64,000 nt of DNA from Burkholderia pyrrocinia. Its GTDB lineage: Bacteria; Pseudomonadota; Gammaproteobacteria; Burkholderiales; Burkholderiaceae. Shown piece after piece: positions 1-8,376 of this stretch (positions are counted from its first letter, which is position 1; each line of letters starts with the position of its first letter). The position numbers were made by a program, and so were the translations under genes. The stretch lies in the NCBI RefSeq assembly GCF_018417535.1, contig NZ_CP070977.1:3286001-3350000 (forward strand), written 5' to 3'. The notes under the pieces were generated by a model. It searched no databases, was not told the origin of the DNA, and saw only the letters and a program-made list of their open reading frames with translations.

Positions 1-589
1 TTCGGCGACGATCCGGTGAAACGGCACGAACGCGGCCTGCGGGCAGGTATCGAGCCCGCGTGCGCGCGCGGCCGTCATCACACCCTGCAGGAACATCCCG
101 CAATCGAGCCACGCGCCGTGCGTCATCACGCGGTCGAGCGTGAAGAACAGCGCGACCGGCGCATCGAAGAAGCGGAAGTTGCGCGCGTGCTGCGCGTGCA
201 TGCGCGCCTTCTCGTCGCGGCCGATGTTCAACAGCCCGTACAGGTCCCAGCCGACCTTGCGGCGCCGGTCGATATACGGCGACACCCATTCGCGCGGGTA
301 GTAGTCGTACTCGGCCACATATTTCTCGTCGCGCGCGGGATCGTCGTGGGCCCGCGGTGAGCGCGGCGGCGAGCGCATCGCGCGTGGCGCCCGTCGCGAC
401 GTACACGCGCCACGGCTGGATGTTGGTGCCCGACGGCGCGCGGCTCGCGGCTTCGAGGATCGCCTCGAGCGTGTCGCGCGGCACGGGCGTCGGCAGGAAC
501 GCGCGGATCGCGCGGCGCGACAGGAGCGCCGCGTCGACGGCGCGGATTGCATCGGCGTCGATGCGCGGGGATGCAGTGGGGACGGACAT
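1..589 (-). pseudogene. nitroreductase family protein, frameshifted and cut by the window edge
   Basis: Two reading frames together give one nitroreductase (FMN-dependent NAD(P)H oxidoreductase fold). From the ATG at 587-589 the first ~78 residues read normally and include the family's FMN-binding region (SRRAIRAFLPTPVP, then ASRAPSGTNIQPW). At 349-353 a run of three C/G where two are needed shifts the frame. From 348 leftward the next frame continues as HDDPARDEKYVAEYDYY and on through MHAQHARNFRFFDAPVAL to the window edge at base 1, still open and still a good nitroreductase. The N-terminal frame alone would end in unrelated sequence. Because both halves are well conserved and only one base is extra, this is either a very recent inactivation or a sequencing error. 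The substrate cannot be told from sequence. Confidence 0.8.
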
Positions 590-829
590 CGGCAAACCCT
601 TCGGGACGAAAGCGGACGCGCCGCGCGCAGCGGCGCGGGCGAGGCCGCGCAGGTCGGCAGCGCGGCCGGTGAATTGTCGATCATACGCCGCACCGTCCGC
701 GGCTGCAGCGCGCGGCGGGTGTTAGCAGCAGACGCACACGGCTGCTTGCTTGCGCGCGGGTACGGGACCGCTACACTGAAATCGTAAGGGTCTGATGGTT
801 GTGCGACAGCAAGCGGCAGCGAGGTTGGT

Positions 830-1810
830 ATGACGACGGCGATGGTGAAACAGGAACTGGCGGTGGCGTCCTTCAGCACGGTGTACGACCTCGAGCAGGT
901 CGAGACGGCGCTGAGCGACCTGAACGAGAGCGCGAGCGATGCGCTGCGCGCCACCTACGAGAGGATGCTCAAGACGGGGAATCTGCGTTTTTGCGTGAAG
1001 CCGAACCGGATGCCGTCGTTCGACGCGCTCGGCGACGCGCTGCCCAATTTCACCGAGCCGCTCGACGACGTGCGCAAGCAGGTCGCGCTGTGCCTCGAAA
1101 CGGACGACCGGCTCGAACTGATGCCGATCCTGCTGCTCGGGCCGCCCGGCATCGGCAAGACGCATTTCGCGAAGGCGCTCGCGCAACTGCTCGGCACCGC
1201 GTACCACTACGTGCCGATGAGTTCGCTGACGGCCGGCTGGATCCTGTCGGGCGCGTCGTCGCAGTGGAAGAACGCGAAGCCCGGCAAGGTGTTCGATGCG
1301 CTCGTGAACGGCAGCTACGCGAACCCGGTGATCGCGGTCGACGAGATCGACAAGGCCGGCAGCGATGCGCAATACGATCCGCTCGGCGCGCTGTATGCGT
1401 TGCTCGAGCACGACACCGCGCGCGCGTTCATCGACGAATTCGCGGAAGTGCCGATCGATGCGGGCAACGTGATCTGGGTCGCGACCGCGAACGACGCGCA
1501 GGCGATTCCGGAGCCGCTGCTCAACCGGATGAACGTGTATGAGATCGCGCCGCCCGATGCGGCCGGCGCGCGCCGGATTGCGCAGACGATCTACGACGAG
1601 ATCCGCACGTCGCACGCGTGGGGGCGGCGCTTCCCCGAGACGCTTGGCGACGACGCGCTCGACGTGCTGGCCGCGACGCCGCCGCGCACGATGCGCCGCG
1701 CGCTGCTGCACGCATTCGGCGCCGCGCGGCTCGACGGCCGCGACGCGATCGGGCCGCACGACATTCGCGCCGACGAGGGCGCGGCGAAGCGCAGGCCGAT
1801 CGGCTTCTGA
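830..1810 (+). CDS. AAA family ATPase
   Basis: A 326-residue single-module AAA ATPase. Walker A GPPGIGKTH lies at about residues 104-112 and Walker B VIAVDEIDKA at 167-176. A sensor-1-like VIWVATAND follows and an arginine is present in EPLLNRMNVYEI. The ATPase core resembles that of Lon and other Clp/HslU-like proteins, but there is no protease domain and no N-terminal substrate domain beyond ~95 residues. It may be a stand-alone remodelling ATPase. The start at 830 is preceded by GAGGTTGG. It has no obvious partner: upstream is the broken nitroreductase on the other strand and downstream is an FAD oxidoreductase 126 bp away. The ATPase assignment is secure; the client is unknown. Confidence 0.85.
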   Translation: MTTAMVKQELAVASFSTVYDLEQVETALSDLNESASDALRATYERMLKTGNLRFCVKPNRMPSFDALGDALPNFTEPLDDVRKQVALCLETDDRLELMPILLLGPPGIGKTHFAKALAQLLGTAYHYVPMSSLTAGWILSGASSQWKNAKPGKVFDALVNGSYANPVIAVDEIDKAGSDAQYDPLGALYALLEHDTARAFIDEFAEVPIDAGNVIWVATANDAQAIPEPLLNRMNVYEIAPPDAAGARRIAQTIYDEIRTSHAWGRRFPETLGDDALDVLAATPPRTMRRALLHAFGAARLDGRDAIGPHDIRADEGAAKRRPIGF

Positions 1811-1936
1811 ACCGGCGGCGCGCGCACGCCGTGCGCCGTGCCGTCGCGATGCAAATACAGATGCGTTCGGCAAGCGGATGAACCGGGACGTACAATTCCT
1901 TTCTCTCCCCTCGACGCGCTAGCGGCGCGAAAAGTC

Positions 1937-3046
1937 ATGGAGCAGATGGATTGTGTAGTGATCGGCGCGGGCGTCATCGGCCTTGCGATTGCGCGCGAAC
2001 TGGCCGCACGCGGGCGGGACACGCTCGTGCTCGAGGCCGCCGATGCGATCGGCACGGGCACGAGCTCGCGCAACAGCGAAGTGATCCACGCGGGGCTCTA
2101 CTATCCGCGCGGTTCGCTGAAGGCGATGTCGTGCGTGCGCGGCCGCGATCTGCTGTACGAATTCTGCGACACGCATCACGTGCCGCACCGGCGCGCGGGC
2201 AAGCTGCTCGTCGCGACGAGCGCCACGCAGGTGAAGCAGTTGAAGGCGATCGCCGTGCGCGCCGCCGAAAACGGCGTGCTCGACCTGATGCCGCTCACGC
2301 GCGTCGAGGCGCAGACGCTCGAACCCGCGCTCGAATGCGTGGAGGCGCTGTTCTCGCCGTCCACCGGCATCGTCGACAGCCACCAGTTGATGCTCGCGCT
2401 GCTCGGCGACGCAGAGCGCGAAGGCGCCGTGTGCGCGCTGAAATCCCCGGTCGAGTCGATCGACGTGCTGCGCGGCGGGCGCTTCGTCGTGCGCACGAGC
2501 GGCGACACGCCGACCGAGATCGAGGCCGCCTGCGTGATCAACAGCGCGGGCCTCGGTGCGCAGGCGCTCGCACGCCGCACGCGCGGCCTCGACCCGCGCT
2601 GGGTGCCGCCGCTCTATCTCGCGCGCGGCAATTATTTCAGCCTGTCGGGCCGCGCGCCGTTCTCGCATCTCGTCTACCCGATGCCCGACCGCGCGGGGCT
2701 CGGCGTGCACCTGACGCTCGACCTCGCCGGGCAGGCGCGCTTCGGCCCGGACGTCGAATGGTGCGATTCGCTGCGCTACGAAGTCGATCCGGCGCGCGCG
2801 GGCGCGTTCTACGCGTCGATCCGCGCGTACTGGCCGGATCTGCCCGACGGCGCGCTGCAGCCTGCGTACGCGGGTATCCGGCCGAAGGTCGCGGGGCCCG
2901 GCGAACCGCCGGCCGACTTCATCGTGCAGGGTGCCGCGCAGCACGGCGTGCGCGGGCTCGTGAACCTGTTCGGCATCGAGTCGCCGGGGCTCACCGCGTC
3001 GCTCGCGCTCGCGCAGCGTGTCGGCGAGATGACCGCTTACGGCTGA
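1937..3046 (+). CDS. NAD(P)/FAD-dependent oxidoreductase (LhgO/DAO family)
   Basis: A 369-residue flavoprotein of the D-amino-acid oxidase / glycerol-3-phosphate dehydrogenase superfamily. It opens with the dinucleotide-binding motif [15 protein letters not shown] at residues 7-21 and has the [16 protein letters not shown] segment typical of L-2-hydroxyglutarate oxidase (LhgO)-like proteins. A C-terminal [10 protein letters not shown] and a glycine-rich [12 protein letters not shown] close the FAD site. By family it would oxidise a 2-hydroxy acid or similar substrate, passing electrons to the quinone pool or oxygen; which substrate is inference. The start at 1937 ([12 protein letters not shown]) fits the Rossmann motif; an upstream in-frame start would add ~33 residues unlike the family. 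It has no evident operon partner. Confidence 0.82.
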   Translation: MEQMDCVVIGAGVIGLAIARELAARGRDTLVLEAADAIGTGTSSRNSEVIHAGLYYPRGSLKAMSCVRGRDLLYEFCDTHHVPHRRAGKLLVATSATQVKQLKAIAVRAAENGVLDLMPLTRVEAQTLEPALECVEALFSPSTGIVDSHQLMLALLGDAEREGAVCALKSPVESIDVLRGGRFVVRTSGDTPTEIEAACVINSAGLGAQALARRTRGLDPRWVPPLYLARGNYFSLSGRAPFSHLVYPMPDRAGLGVHLTLDLAGQARFGPDVEWCDSLRYEVDPARAGAFYASIRAYWPDLPDGALQPAYAGIRPKVAGPGEPPADFIVQGAAQHGVRGLVNLFGIESPGLTASLALAQRVGEMTAYG

Positions 3047-3185
3047 CGCGCCGGTGCGCGTCGCACCGTGTGAAATCCCTTATTTCCGGCATTTCGACGC
3101 GCACATTTGTTCGCTTGAGCGTTATTCTGTTGAACGGCTGTCGCCAGAACAGCTTTCAAACCGATAACGTTGGAGCGAGTCCCCC

Positions 3186-3497
3186 ATGAAAACATCCCGT
3201 CGGAGTTTCCTGATTTCGAGCGTTGGCGTCGTGTCCGCGCTGGCGCTGTCGCGCGAAGCGCTGGCCGATGCGCCGATGCTGTCGGAAACGGATCCGACCG
3301 CGGTGGCGCTCGGCTACAAGGCCGATGCCACGAAGGTCGACAAGGCGAAGTACCCGAAATACGCAGCGGGCCAGGATTGCGCGGCCTGCATGCTGTACCA
3401 GGGCAAGAAGGGTTCGGCTGCGGGCCCGTGCGGCGCCTTCCCCGGCAAGCAGGTGTCGGCGAAGGGCTGGTGCAGCGCATTCTCGAAGATGGGTTAA
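3186..3497 (+). CDS. high-potential iron-sulfur protein (HiPIP), Tat-exported
   Basis: A 103-residue precursor. The N-terminus MKTSRRSFLISSVGVVSALAL is a twin-arginine signal with cleavage expected near ALA-DAP (about residue 28), so the [4Fe-4S] protein is folded in the cytoplasm and exported to the periplasm. Four cysteines at 65, 68, 82 and 96 give the CxxC-x13-C-x13-C ligand pattern of HiPIPs, in the context QDCAACMLYQG / GPCGAFPGK / GWCSAF. HiPIPs are soluble one-electron carriers between the bc1 complex and terminal oxidases or other acceptors; the partner here is not evident. It is a single gene followed by a strong terminator. Confidence 0.93.
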   Translation: MKTSRRSFLISSVGVVSALALSREALADAPMLSETDPTAVALGYKADATKVDKAKYPKYAAGQDCAACMLYQGKKGSAAGPCGAFPGKQVSAKGWCSAFSKMG

Positions 3498-3543
3498 GGT
3501 CCATGCGGCATCGTGCGATGCCGCAATGTGGCGAAAACCGCAA

Positions 3544-3576
3544 AACGCCCGCCGTCGAAAGACTGCGGGCGTTTTT
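3544..3576 (+). terminator. rho-independent terminator after the HiPIP gene
   Basis: CGCCCGC (3546-3552) pairs with GCGGGCG (3565-3571) and is followed at once by TTTTT (3572-3576). It lies 47 bases past the stop codon of the HiPIP gene, which it should end as a monocistron. Confidence 0.85.
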
Positions 3577-3690
3577 ATTGCTTGAAAACGGTTCCGTCGC
3601 TTTCTACACTCGCTGCAAACCAGCGTGCGGCGATACACCGCGCGCGGCGCCGCGCCGCCCGACACGGCGCATTCACGAGGATGAGGACGC

Positions 3691-4998
3691 ATGGCGACGA
3701 TTGCGAATTCAACGAAATCGATCCGGCCCGAGCGTGCGCTGAACCGGCGCGCAGTCGCGGCTGCCGTGATCGGCAACGCGCTCGAGTGGTACGACTTCAC
3801 GGTGTTCGGCTTCATGACGGTCGTGATCGCCGAGCTGTTTTTCCCGACCTCCAGTGAATATTCGTCGCTGCTCCTGACCACCGCGACGTTCGGCGTCGCG
3901 TTCTTCATGCGCCCGATCGGCGGCATCGTGTTCGGGCTCTATGCGGACCGCGCGGGCCGCAAGGCCGCGCTGTCGCTCGTGATCCTGCTGATGACGGCCG
4001 GCATCTTCCTGCTCGCGATCGCGCCGCCCTATGCGGCGATCGGCATCGGCGGCCCGATCCTGATCGTGTTCGCCCGCCTGCTGCAGGGCTTCTCCGCGGG
4101 CGGCGAATTCGGCAGCGCGACGGCGCTGCTGATCGAGGCCGCGCCGTTCTCGAAACGCGGTTTCTACGGCAGTTGGCAGATGGCGAGCCAGGCGGCCGCG
4201 CTGCTGATCGGCGCGCTCGTCGGCGCGGCCGTCACGCGCGGGTTGTCGCACGACGCGCTGCATAGCTGGGGCTGGCGCGTGCCGTTCATCCTCGGGCTCG
4301 TGATCGGCCCGATCGGCTTCTATATCCGCCGCCATCTCGCCGATTCCGAAGCGTTCCTGCACGCGCAGCAGAGTGCGCGCCGCGCGACGCTCGGCGAAGT
4401 GTTCACGCGCCATCCGCGCGAGGTGCTGTGCGGGCTCGGCTCGGTGATCGCGCTGACGGTGACGATCTACGTGCTGATCAGTTATCTGCCGACCTTCGCG
4501 GTGAAGCAACTGAAGCTGCCGTACGCGGAATCGTTCTACGCGGTGATCATCGGCAACCTGCTGCTGATGGTGCTGTCGCCGGTCGCGGGCGCGTGGTCGG
4601 ACCGCATCGGCCGCAAGGGGCTGTCGCTGTGGTCGCTCGTGCTGACGCTCGCGCTGATGTATCCGCTGTTCGCGTGGCTCGACGCGGCGCCGAGCATCGG
4701 GCGGCTGATCGCGGTGCAGGCCGTGCTGTCGGTGACGCTTGCCGGCTATTACGGGCCGTTCGGCGCGATGATCGCCGAACTGTTCCCGGCCAACGTACGC
4801 TCGACCGGGCTGTCGATCGCGTACAACGTCGCGGTGATGCTGTTCGGCGGCTTCGGGCAGTTCATCGTCACGTGGCTGATCAAGGTCACGGGTACGCCGC
4901 TGGCGCCCACCTACTATGTGATGGCCGGGCTTGCGCTGTCGATCGTCGCGGTCGCGTTCGTGCCCGCCCGCAGCGCCGACCTCGACGCGCCGGCGTGA
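3691..4998 (+). CDS. MFS transporter, metabolite:H+ symporter (MHS) subfamily
   Basis: A 435-residue integral inner-membrane protein with about 12 hydrophobic segments. The first helix carries the MHS signature AVIGNALEWYDFTVFGFM. The loop motifs GLYADRAGRKAAL (after TM2) and SDRIGRKGL (second half) are the duplicated MFS D-R-x-G-R-K signature. RLLQGFSAGGEFGSA is the MHS TM4 motif. The family takes up citrate, alpha-ketoglutarate, proline/betaine, shikimate and similar acids by proton symport; the specificity cannot be read here. It stands alone between the HiPIP gene and the dpp operon. The start at 3691 follows an AGGATGAGGACGC ribosome-binding stretch. Confidence 0.88.
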   Translation: MATIANSTKSIRPERALNRRAVAAAVIGNALEWYDFTVFGFMTVVIAELFFPTSSEYSSLLLTTATFGVAFFMRPIGGIVFGLYADRAGRKAALSLVILLMTAGIFLLAIAPPYAAIGIGGPILIVFARLLQGFSAGGEFGSATALLIEAAPFSKRGFYGSWQMASQAAALLIGALVGAAVTRGLSHDALHSWGWRVPFILGLVIGPIGFYIRRHLADSEAFLHAQQSARRATLGEVFTRHPREVLCGLGSVIALTVTIYVLISYLPTFAVKQLKLPYAESFYAVIIGNLLLMVLSPVAGAWSDRIGRKGLSLWSLVLTLALMYPLFAWLDAAPSIGRLIAVQAVLSVTLAGYYGPFGAMIAELFPANVRSTGLSIAYNVAVMLFGGFGQFIVTWLIKVTGTPLAPTYYVMAGLALSIVAVAFVPARSADLDAPA

Positions 4999-5242
4999 CA
5001 GCATGACAGCATGACAGTATGAAGACCGTCATCGGATCGTTTCGCAAAACGCAATGATGTGCGACCAGACGCGGGAAACGGCGCGCGGACCCTTCGCGTT
5101 CGCGCCCGAATTGTTTAGTCGTCGAACGAAACTTGCGCGGGATGAACGAAACTGTCGCTCGCGCGCGTTGTCGCATTTTTTATCCGCGTCAAACATCGGC
5201 AAAAACCCGCGCGGGCGCGTCTGGAAGAGTTTTTTCTCCAGC

Positions 5243-5272
5243 TTGTTGCCGCATCGCTAGCTCAAGTAATAT
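5243..5272 (+). promoter_or_regulatory. candidate sigma-70 promoter of the dpp operon
   Basis: TTGTTG (5243-5248), an 18-base spacer and TAATAT (5267-5272). The predicted transcript would begin about 5279, so that the stem-loop at 5281-5302 forms its extreme 5' end. Fair match; not verified. Confidence 0.45.
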
Positions 5273-5280
5273 CCGCGTAC

Positions 5281-5302
5281 GCCGGCCCCTGGCGGGGCCG
5301 GC
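5281..5302 (+). promoter_or_regulatory. stem-loop at the 5' end of the dppA leader
   Basis: GCCGGCCCC (5281-5289) pairs perfectly with GGGGCCGGC (5294-5302) around a TGGC loop. It is followed by the dppA ribosome-binding site (GGAGG at 5318-5323) without a U-run, so it is not a terminator. A GC-rich 5'-terminal hairpin is a known way of stabilising an abundant mRNA (as in ompA). That role here is inference. Confidence 0.6.
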
Positions 5303-5327
5303 TCCGATCTGGAGACCTGGAGGAAAC

Positions 5328-6956
5328 ATGGAATACAACCGTCTGTTGCACACCCTGCGTGTTACCGCCATTGCAGGCGTGGCAGCGGCATCGCTCGGCG
5401 TCGCGGGTTCTGCATTCGCACAGATCCCGAACAAAACGCTCGTCTACTGCTCAGAAGGCAGCCCGGCGGGTTTTGATTCCGCGCAATTTACGACCGGCGT
5501 CGATTTCACCGCCGCCACGTTTACCGTTTACAACCGTCTCGTCGAATTCGAGCGCGGCGGCACGAAGGTCGAGCCGGGCCTCGCCGAGAAGTGGGACGTG
5601 TCGTCCGACGGCAAGGTGTACACGTTCCACCTGCGCCACGGCGTGAAGTTCCACACGACCGACTTCTTCAAGCCGACGCGTGAATTCAACGCGGACGACG
5701 TGCTGTTCACGTTCCAGCGCATGCTCGACCCGAACCAGGCGTTCCGCAAGGCGTACCCGGTGTCGTTCCCGTACTTCACCGACATGGGCCTCGACAAGCT
5801 GATCACGAAGGTCGAGAAGGTCGATCCGTACACCGTGAAGTTCACGCTGGCCGAGCCGAACGCGCCGTTCATCCAGAACATGGCGATGGAATTCGCGTCG
5901 ATCTTGTCGGCCGAATACGGCGACCAGCTGATGAAGGCCGGCAAGGCTGCCGACATCAACCAGAAGCCGGTCGGCACGGGCCCGTTCATCTTCCGCAGCT
6001 ACACGAAGGACGCGACGATTCGTTTCGACGGCAATCCTGATTACTGGAAGAAGGGCGAAGTGAAGCTGTCGAAGCTGATCTTCTCGATCACGCCGGACCC
6101 GGGCGTGCGCGTGCAGAAGATCAAGCGCAACGAATGCCAGGTGATGAGCTATCCGCGTCCGGCCGACATCGCGACGCTGAAGGCCGATTCGGGCGTCGAC
6201 ATGCCGTCGCAGGCGGGCTTCAACCTCGGCTATCTCGCGTACAACGTGGAGCACAAGCCGGTCGACAGGCTCGAAGTGCGTCAGGCGCTCGACATGGCGA
6301 TCAACAAGAAGGCGATCCTCGAATCCGTCTACCAGGGTGCGGGCCAGGCTGCTACCGCACCGATGCCGCCGACCCAATGGTCGTACGACAAGAACCTGAA
6401 GATGGCCGCGTTCGACACCGCGAAGGCGAAGGCGCTGCTCGCGAAGGCCGGCTATGCGAACGGTTTCGAGATCACGCTGTGGGCGATGCCCGTGCAGCGC
6501 GCGTACAACCCGAACGCCCGCCTGATGGCCGAGATGATCCAGGCCGACTGGGCGAAGATCGGCGTGAAGGCGAAGATCGTCACGTACGAGTGGGGCGAGT
6601 ACATCAAGCGCGCGCACACGGGTGAGCAGGACACGATGCTGATCGGCTGGACGGGCGACAACGGCGATCCGGACAACTGGCTCGGCACGCTGCTCGGCTG
6701 CGAGGCGATCAAGGGCAACAACTTCTCGCACTGGTGCTACAAGCCGTTCGACGAGCTGGTCCAGAAGGGCCGCACGACGACGGGCCAGGACGCGCGTACG
6801 AAGCTCTACACGCAGGCGCAGCAGATCTTCGCGCAACAGCTGCCGTTCTCGCCGGTCGCGAACTCGACGGTCTACCAGCCGGTGCGCAAGAACGTGGTCG
6901 ACATGCGCATCGAGCCGCTCGGCTATGCACGCTTCGACGGTGTCGGCGTGAAGTAA
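5328..6956 (+). CDS. dppA: ABC transporter periplasmic substrate-binding protein (DppA-like)
   Basis: A 542-residue family-5 extracytoplasmic solute-binding protein. The signal peptide MEYNRLLHTLRVTAIAGVAA continues to a cleavage site SAFA-Q at residue 31, so the mature protein is periplasmic. The body has the SBP_bac_5 hallmarks: LVYCSEGSPAGFDSAQFTTG, VEPGLAEKWDVSSDGKVYTF, FNADDVLFTFQRMLD, PVGTGPFIFRSY and RQALDMAINKKAIL. It binds di- or oligopeptides (or heme or 5-aminolevulinate in some relatives) and delivers them to DppBC. The start at 5328 follows TGGAGGAAAC and gives the signal peptide; the longer open frame upstream has no such feature. It is the first gene of the dpp operon, separated from dppB by 405 bases holding a structured repeat. 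Confidence 0.93.
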   Translation: MEYNRLLHTLRVTAIAGVAAASLGVAGSAFAQIPNKTLVYCSEGSPAGFDSAQFTTGVDFTAATFTVYNRLVEFERGGTKVEPGLAEKWDVSSDGKVYTFHLRHGVKFHTTDFFKPTREFNADDVLFTFQRMLDPNQAFRKAYPVSFPYFTDMGLDKLITKVEKVDPYTVKFTLAEPNAPFIQNMAMEFASILSAEYGDQLMKAGKAADINQKPVGTGPFIFRSYTKDATIRFDGNPDYWKKGEVKLSKLIFSITPDPGVRVQKIKRNECQVMSYPRPADIATLKADSGVDMPSQAGFNLGYLAYNVEHKPVDRLEVRQALDMAINKKAILESVYQGAGQAATAPMPPTQWSYDKNLKMAAFDTAKAKALLAKAGYANGFEITLWAMPVQRAYNPNARLMAEMIQADWAKIGVKAKIVTYEWGEYIKRAHTGEQDTMLIGWTGDNGDPDNWLGTLLGCEAIKGNNFSHWCYKPFDELVQKGRTTTGQDARTKLYTQAQQIFAQQLPFSPVANSTVYQPVRKNVVDMRIEPLGYARFDGVGVK

Positions 6957-7361
6957 TACGACCGGCGTAAGCTGTCTACGAAGACCGAGACCGGTAAGGG
7001 CCTGTTCACGCTAATAACGGGCTTGCGCTGGTCGCCAGACGGGCTGAGCGCAAGGAATGCGACGAAGCGAATACTCGACGTATTCGCAAGGAGCATGACG
7101 CCGCGCTCGGCCCGTCTGGCGACCAGCCCCACGAATGATTTTTTGGAAACAGGGGAACGTGTCTTTCCGCCCGCATTGCGGCGTCGATCGTCGCTTGTTT
7201 GGCTCGGCCAAACGGCGCTCCTCGCTCCTTGCACTGCGAGCGGAAAGACACGTTCGCAAGCCCGTTATTAGCGTGAACAGGCCCTATTCATCCGGCGGCG
7301 GGAGGCCACGAGCTTCCCGTCGCCGGTCGCACATTTCCCACAAGAAAATACGAGACGCATC
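6957..7361. other. dppA-dppB intergenic region
   Basis: No gene. The region is mostly filled by a 289-bp inverted-repeat element (6997-7285, listed separately). The remaining ~75 bases lead to dppB and contain an inverted CGGCGGGAGG / CCGTCGCCGG stretch and the dppB ribosome-binding site. Confidence 0.7.
6997..7285. repeat. 289-bp structured repeat element with perfect 31-bp inverted ends
   Basis: Bases 6997-7027 (AGGGCCTGTTCACGCTAATA...) are the exact reverse complement of 7255-7285. Inside this outer stem are two further long-stem arms. Arm A: 7028-7051 with 7103-7126, 24 pairs if one G-U is allowed, with an inner GCGAATA/TATTCGC hairpin (7067-7073/7081-7087). Arm B: 7155-7170 with 7240-7255, 16 perfect pairs, with an inner GTTTGGC/GCCAAAC hairpin (7197-7203/7207-7213). 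The whole can fold as a three-way junction. It has no transposase and no supported open frame. It looks like a MITE-like or REP-derived intergenic element. Its place between a binding-protein gene and its permease gene suggests a role in stopping 3' decay or in lowering downstream expression (inference). Confidence 0.85.
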
Positions 7362-8372
7362 ATGTTCACATTCGTGTTGCGCCGCGTGGGGATGGTGATC
7401 CCGACTTTCATCGGCATCACCATCCTGGCGTTTGCGCTGATTCACCTGATACCGGGCGACCCCATCGAAGTGATGATGGGCGAACGCGGCGTCGATCCCG
7501 CCATGCACGCGGAGGCGATGAAACGCCTCGGGCTCGACCAGCCGCTGCCCATGCAGTATCTCCACTACGTCGGCCGTGCGATGCACGGCGACCTCGGCAC
7601 GTCGATCATCACCAACACCAGCGTCGCGGGCGAGTTCTTCGCACGCTTCCCGGCGACCGTCGAGCTTTCGCTGTGCGCGCTCGTGTTCGCGCTCGCGGTC
7701 GGGCTGCCGGCCGGCGTGATCGCCGCGCTGCGGCGCGGCTCGGTCGTCGACCACGGCGTGATGGGCACCGCGCTCACCGGCTATTCGATGCCGATCTTCT
7801 GGTGGGGGTTGATCCTCATCATGGTGTTTTCGTCGTACCTCGGCTGGACGCCCGTGTCGGGGCGCATCGCCGTCGAATACGACTTTCCGCACCCGACGGG
7901 CTTCATGCTGATCGACGCGCTGCTCGCGCCGGACGAAGGTTCGTTCAAGTCGGCGGTCAGCCACCTGATCCTGCCCGCGATCGTGCTCGGCACGATCCCG
8001 CTCGCGGTGATCGCGCGGATGACGCGTTCGTCGATGCTCGAAGTGCTGCGCGAGGACTACATCCGCACCGCACGCGCGAAGGGGCTGTCGCCCGTGCGCG
8101 TGGTCGTCGTGCATGCGCTGCGCAACGCGCTGATCCCGGTCGTCACCGTGATCGGCCTGCAGATCGGCACGCTGCTCGCGGGCGCCGTGCTGACCGAGAC
8201 GCTCTTTTCGTGGCCCGGTGTCGGCAAGTGGCTGATCGATGCGATCGGCCGCCGCGACTATCCGGTCGTACAGGGCGGCATCCTGCTGATCGCGACGCTC
8301 GTGATCGTCGTGAACCTGGTTGTTGACCTGCTGTACGGCGTGCTGAATCCGCGCATCCGCCACACGAGGTAA
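7362..8372 (+). CDS. dppB: dipeptide-type ABC transporter permease DppB
   Basis: A 336-residue inner-membrane permease with about six transmembrane helices. The N-terminus MFTFVLRRVGMVIPTFIGIT leads into AFALIHLIPGDPIEVMMGERG, the conserved N-terminal segment of DppB/OppB. The cytoplasmic EAA loop that docks on the ATPases is REDYIRTARAKGLSPVRVVV at about residues 228-247. It forms a heterodimer with DppC. It lies 405 bases behind dppA and 4 bases ahead of dppC, so dppB-C-D-F are tightly coupled while dppA is set apart. Confidence 0.93.
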   Translation: MFTFVLRRVGMVIPTFIGITILAFALIHLIPGDPIEVMMGERGVDPAMHAEAMKRLGLDQPLPMQYLHYVGRAMHGDLGTSIITNTSVAGEFFARFPATVELSLCALVFALAVGLPAGVIAALRRGSVVDHGVMGTALTGYSMPIFWWGLILIMVFSSYLGWTPVSGRIAVEYDFPHPTGFMLIDALLAPDEGSFKSAVSHLILPAIVLGTIPLAVIARMTRSSMLEVLREDYIRTARAKGLSPVRVVVVHALRNALIPVVTVIGLQIGTLLAGAVLTETLFSWPGVGKWLIDAIGRRDYPVVQGGILLIATLVIVVNLVVDLLYGVLNPRIRHTR

Positions 8373-8376
8373 TTCC

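Larger units (their letters stand above)
4999..5327. other. intergenic region: dppA promoter and leader
   Basis: No gene is supported in these 329 bases. The first 25 hold a trivial repeat of TGACAGCA. The rest is the upstream region of dppA, with a candidate sigma-70 promoter at 5243-5272 and a stem-loop at 5281-5302 (listed separately). Confidence 0.6.

Noticed and set aside
6997..7285. The inverted-repeat element as an insertion sequence
   Set aside because: Too short to encode a transposase, no open frame of note and no visible target duplication. At most a MITE-like element.
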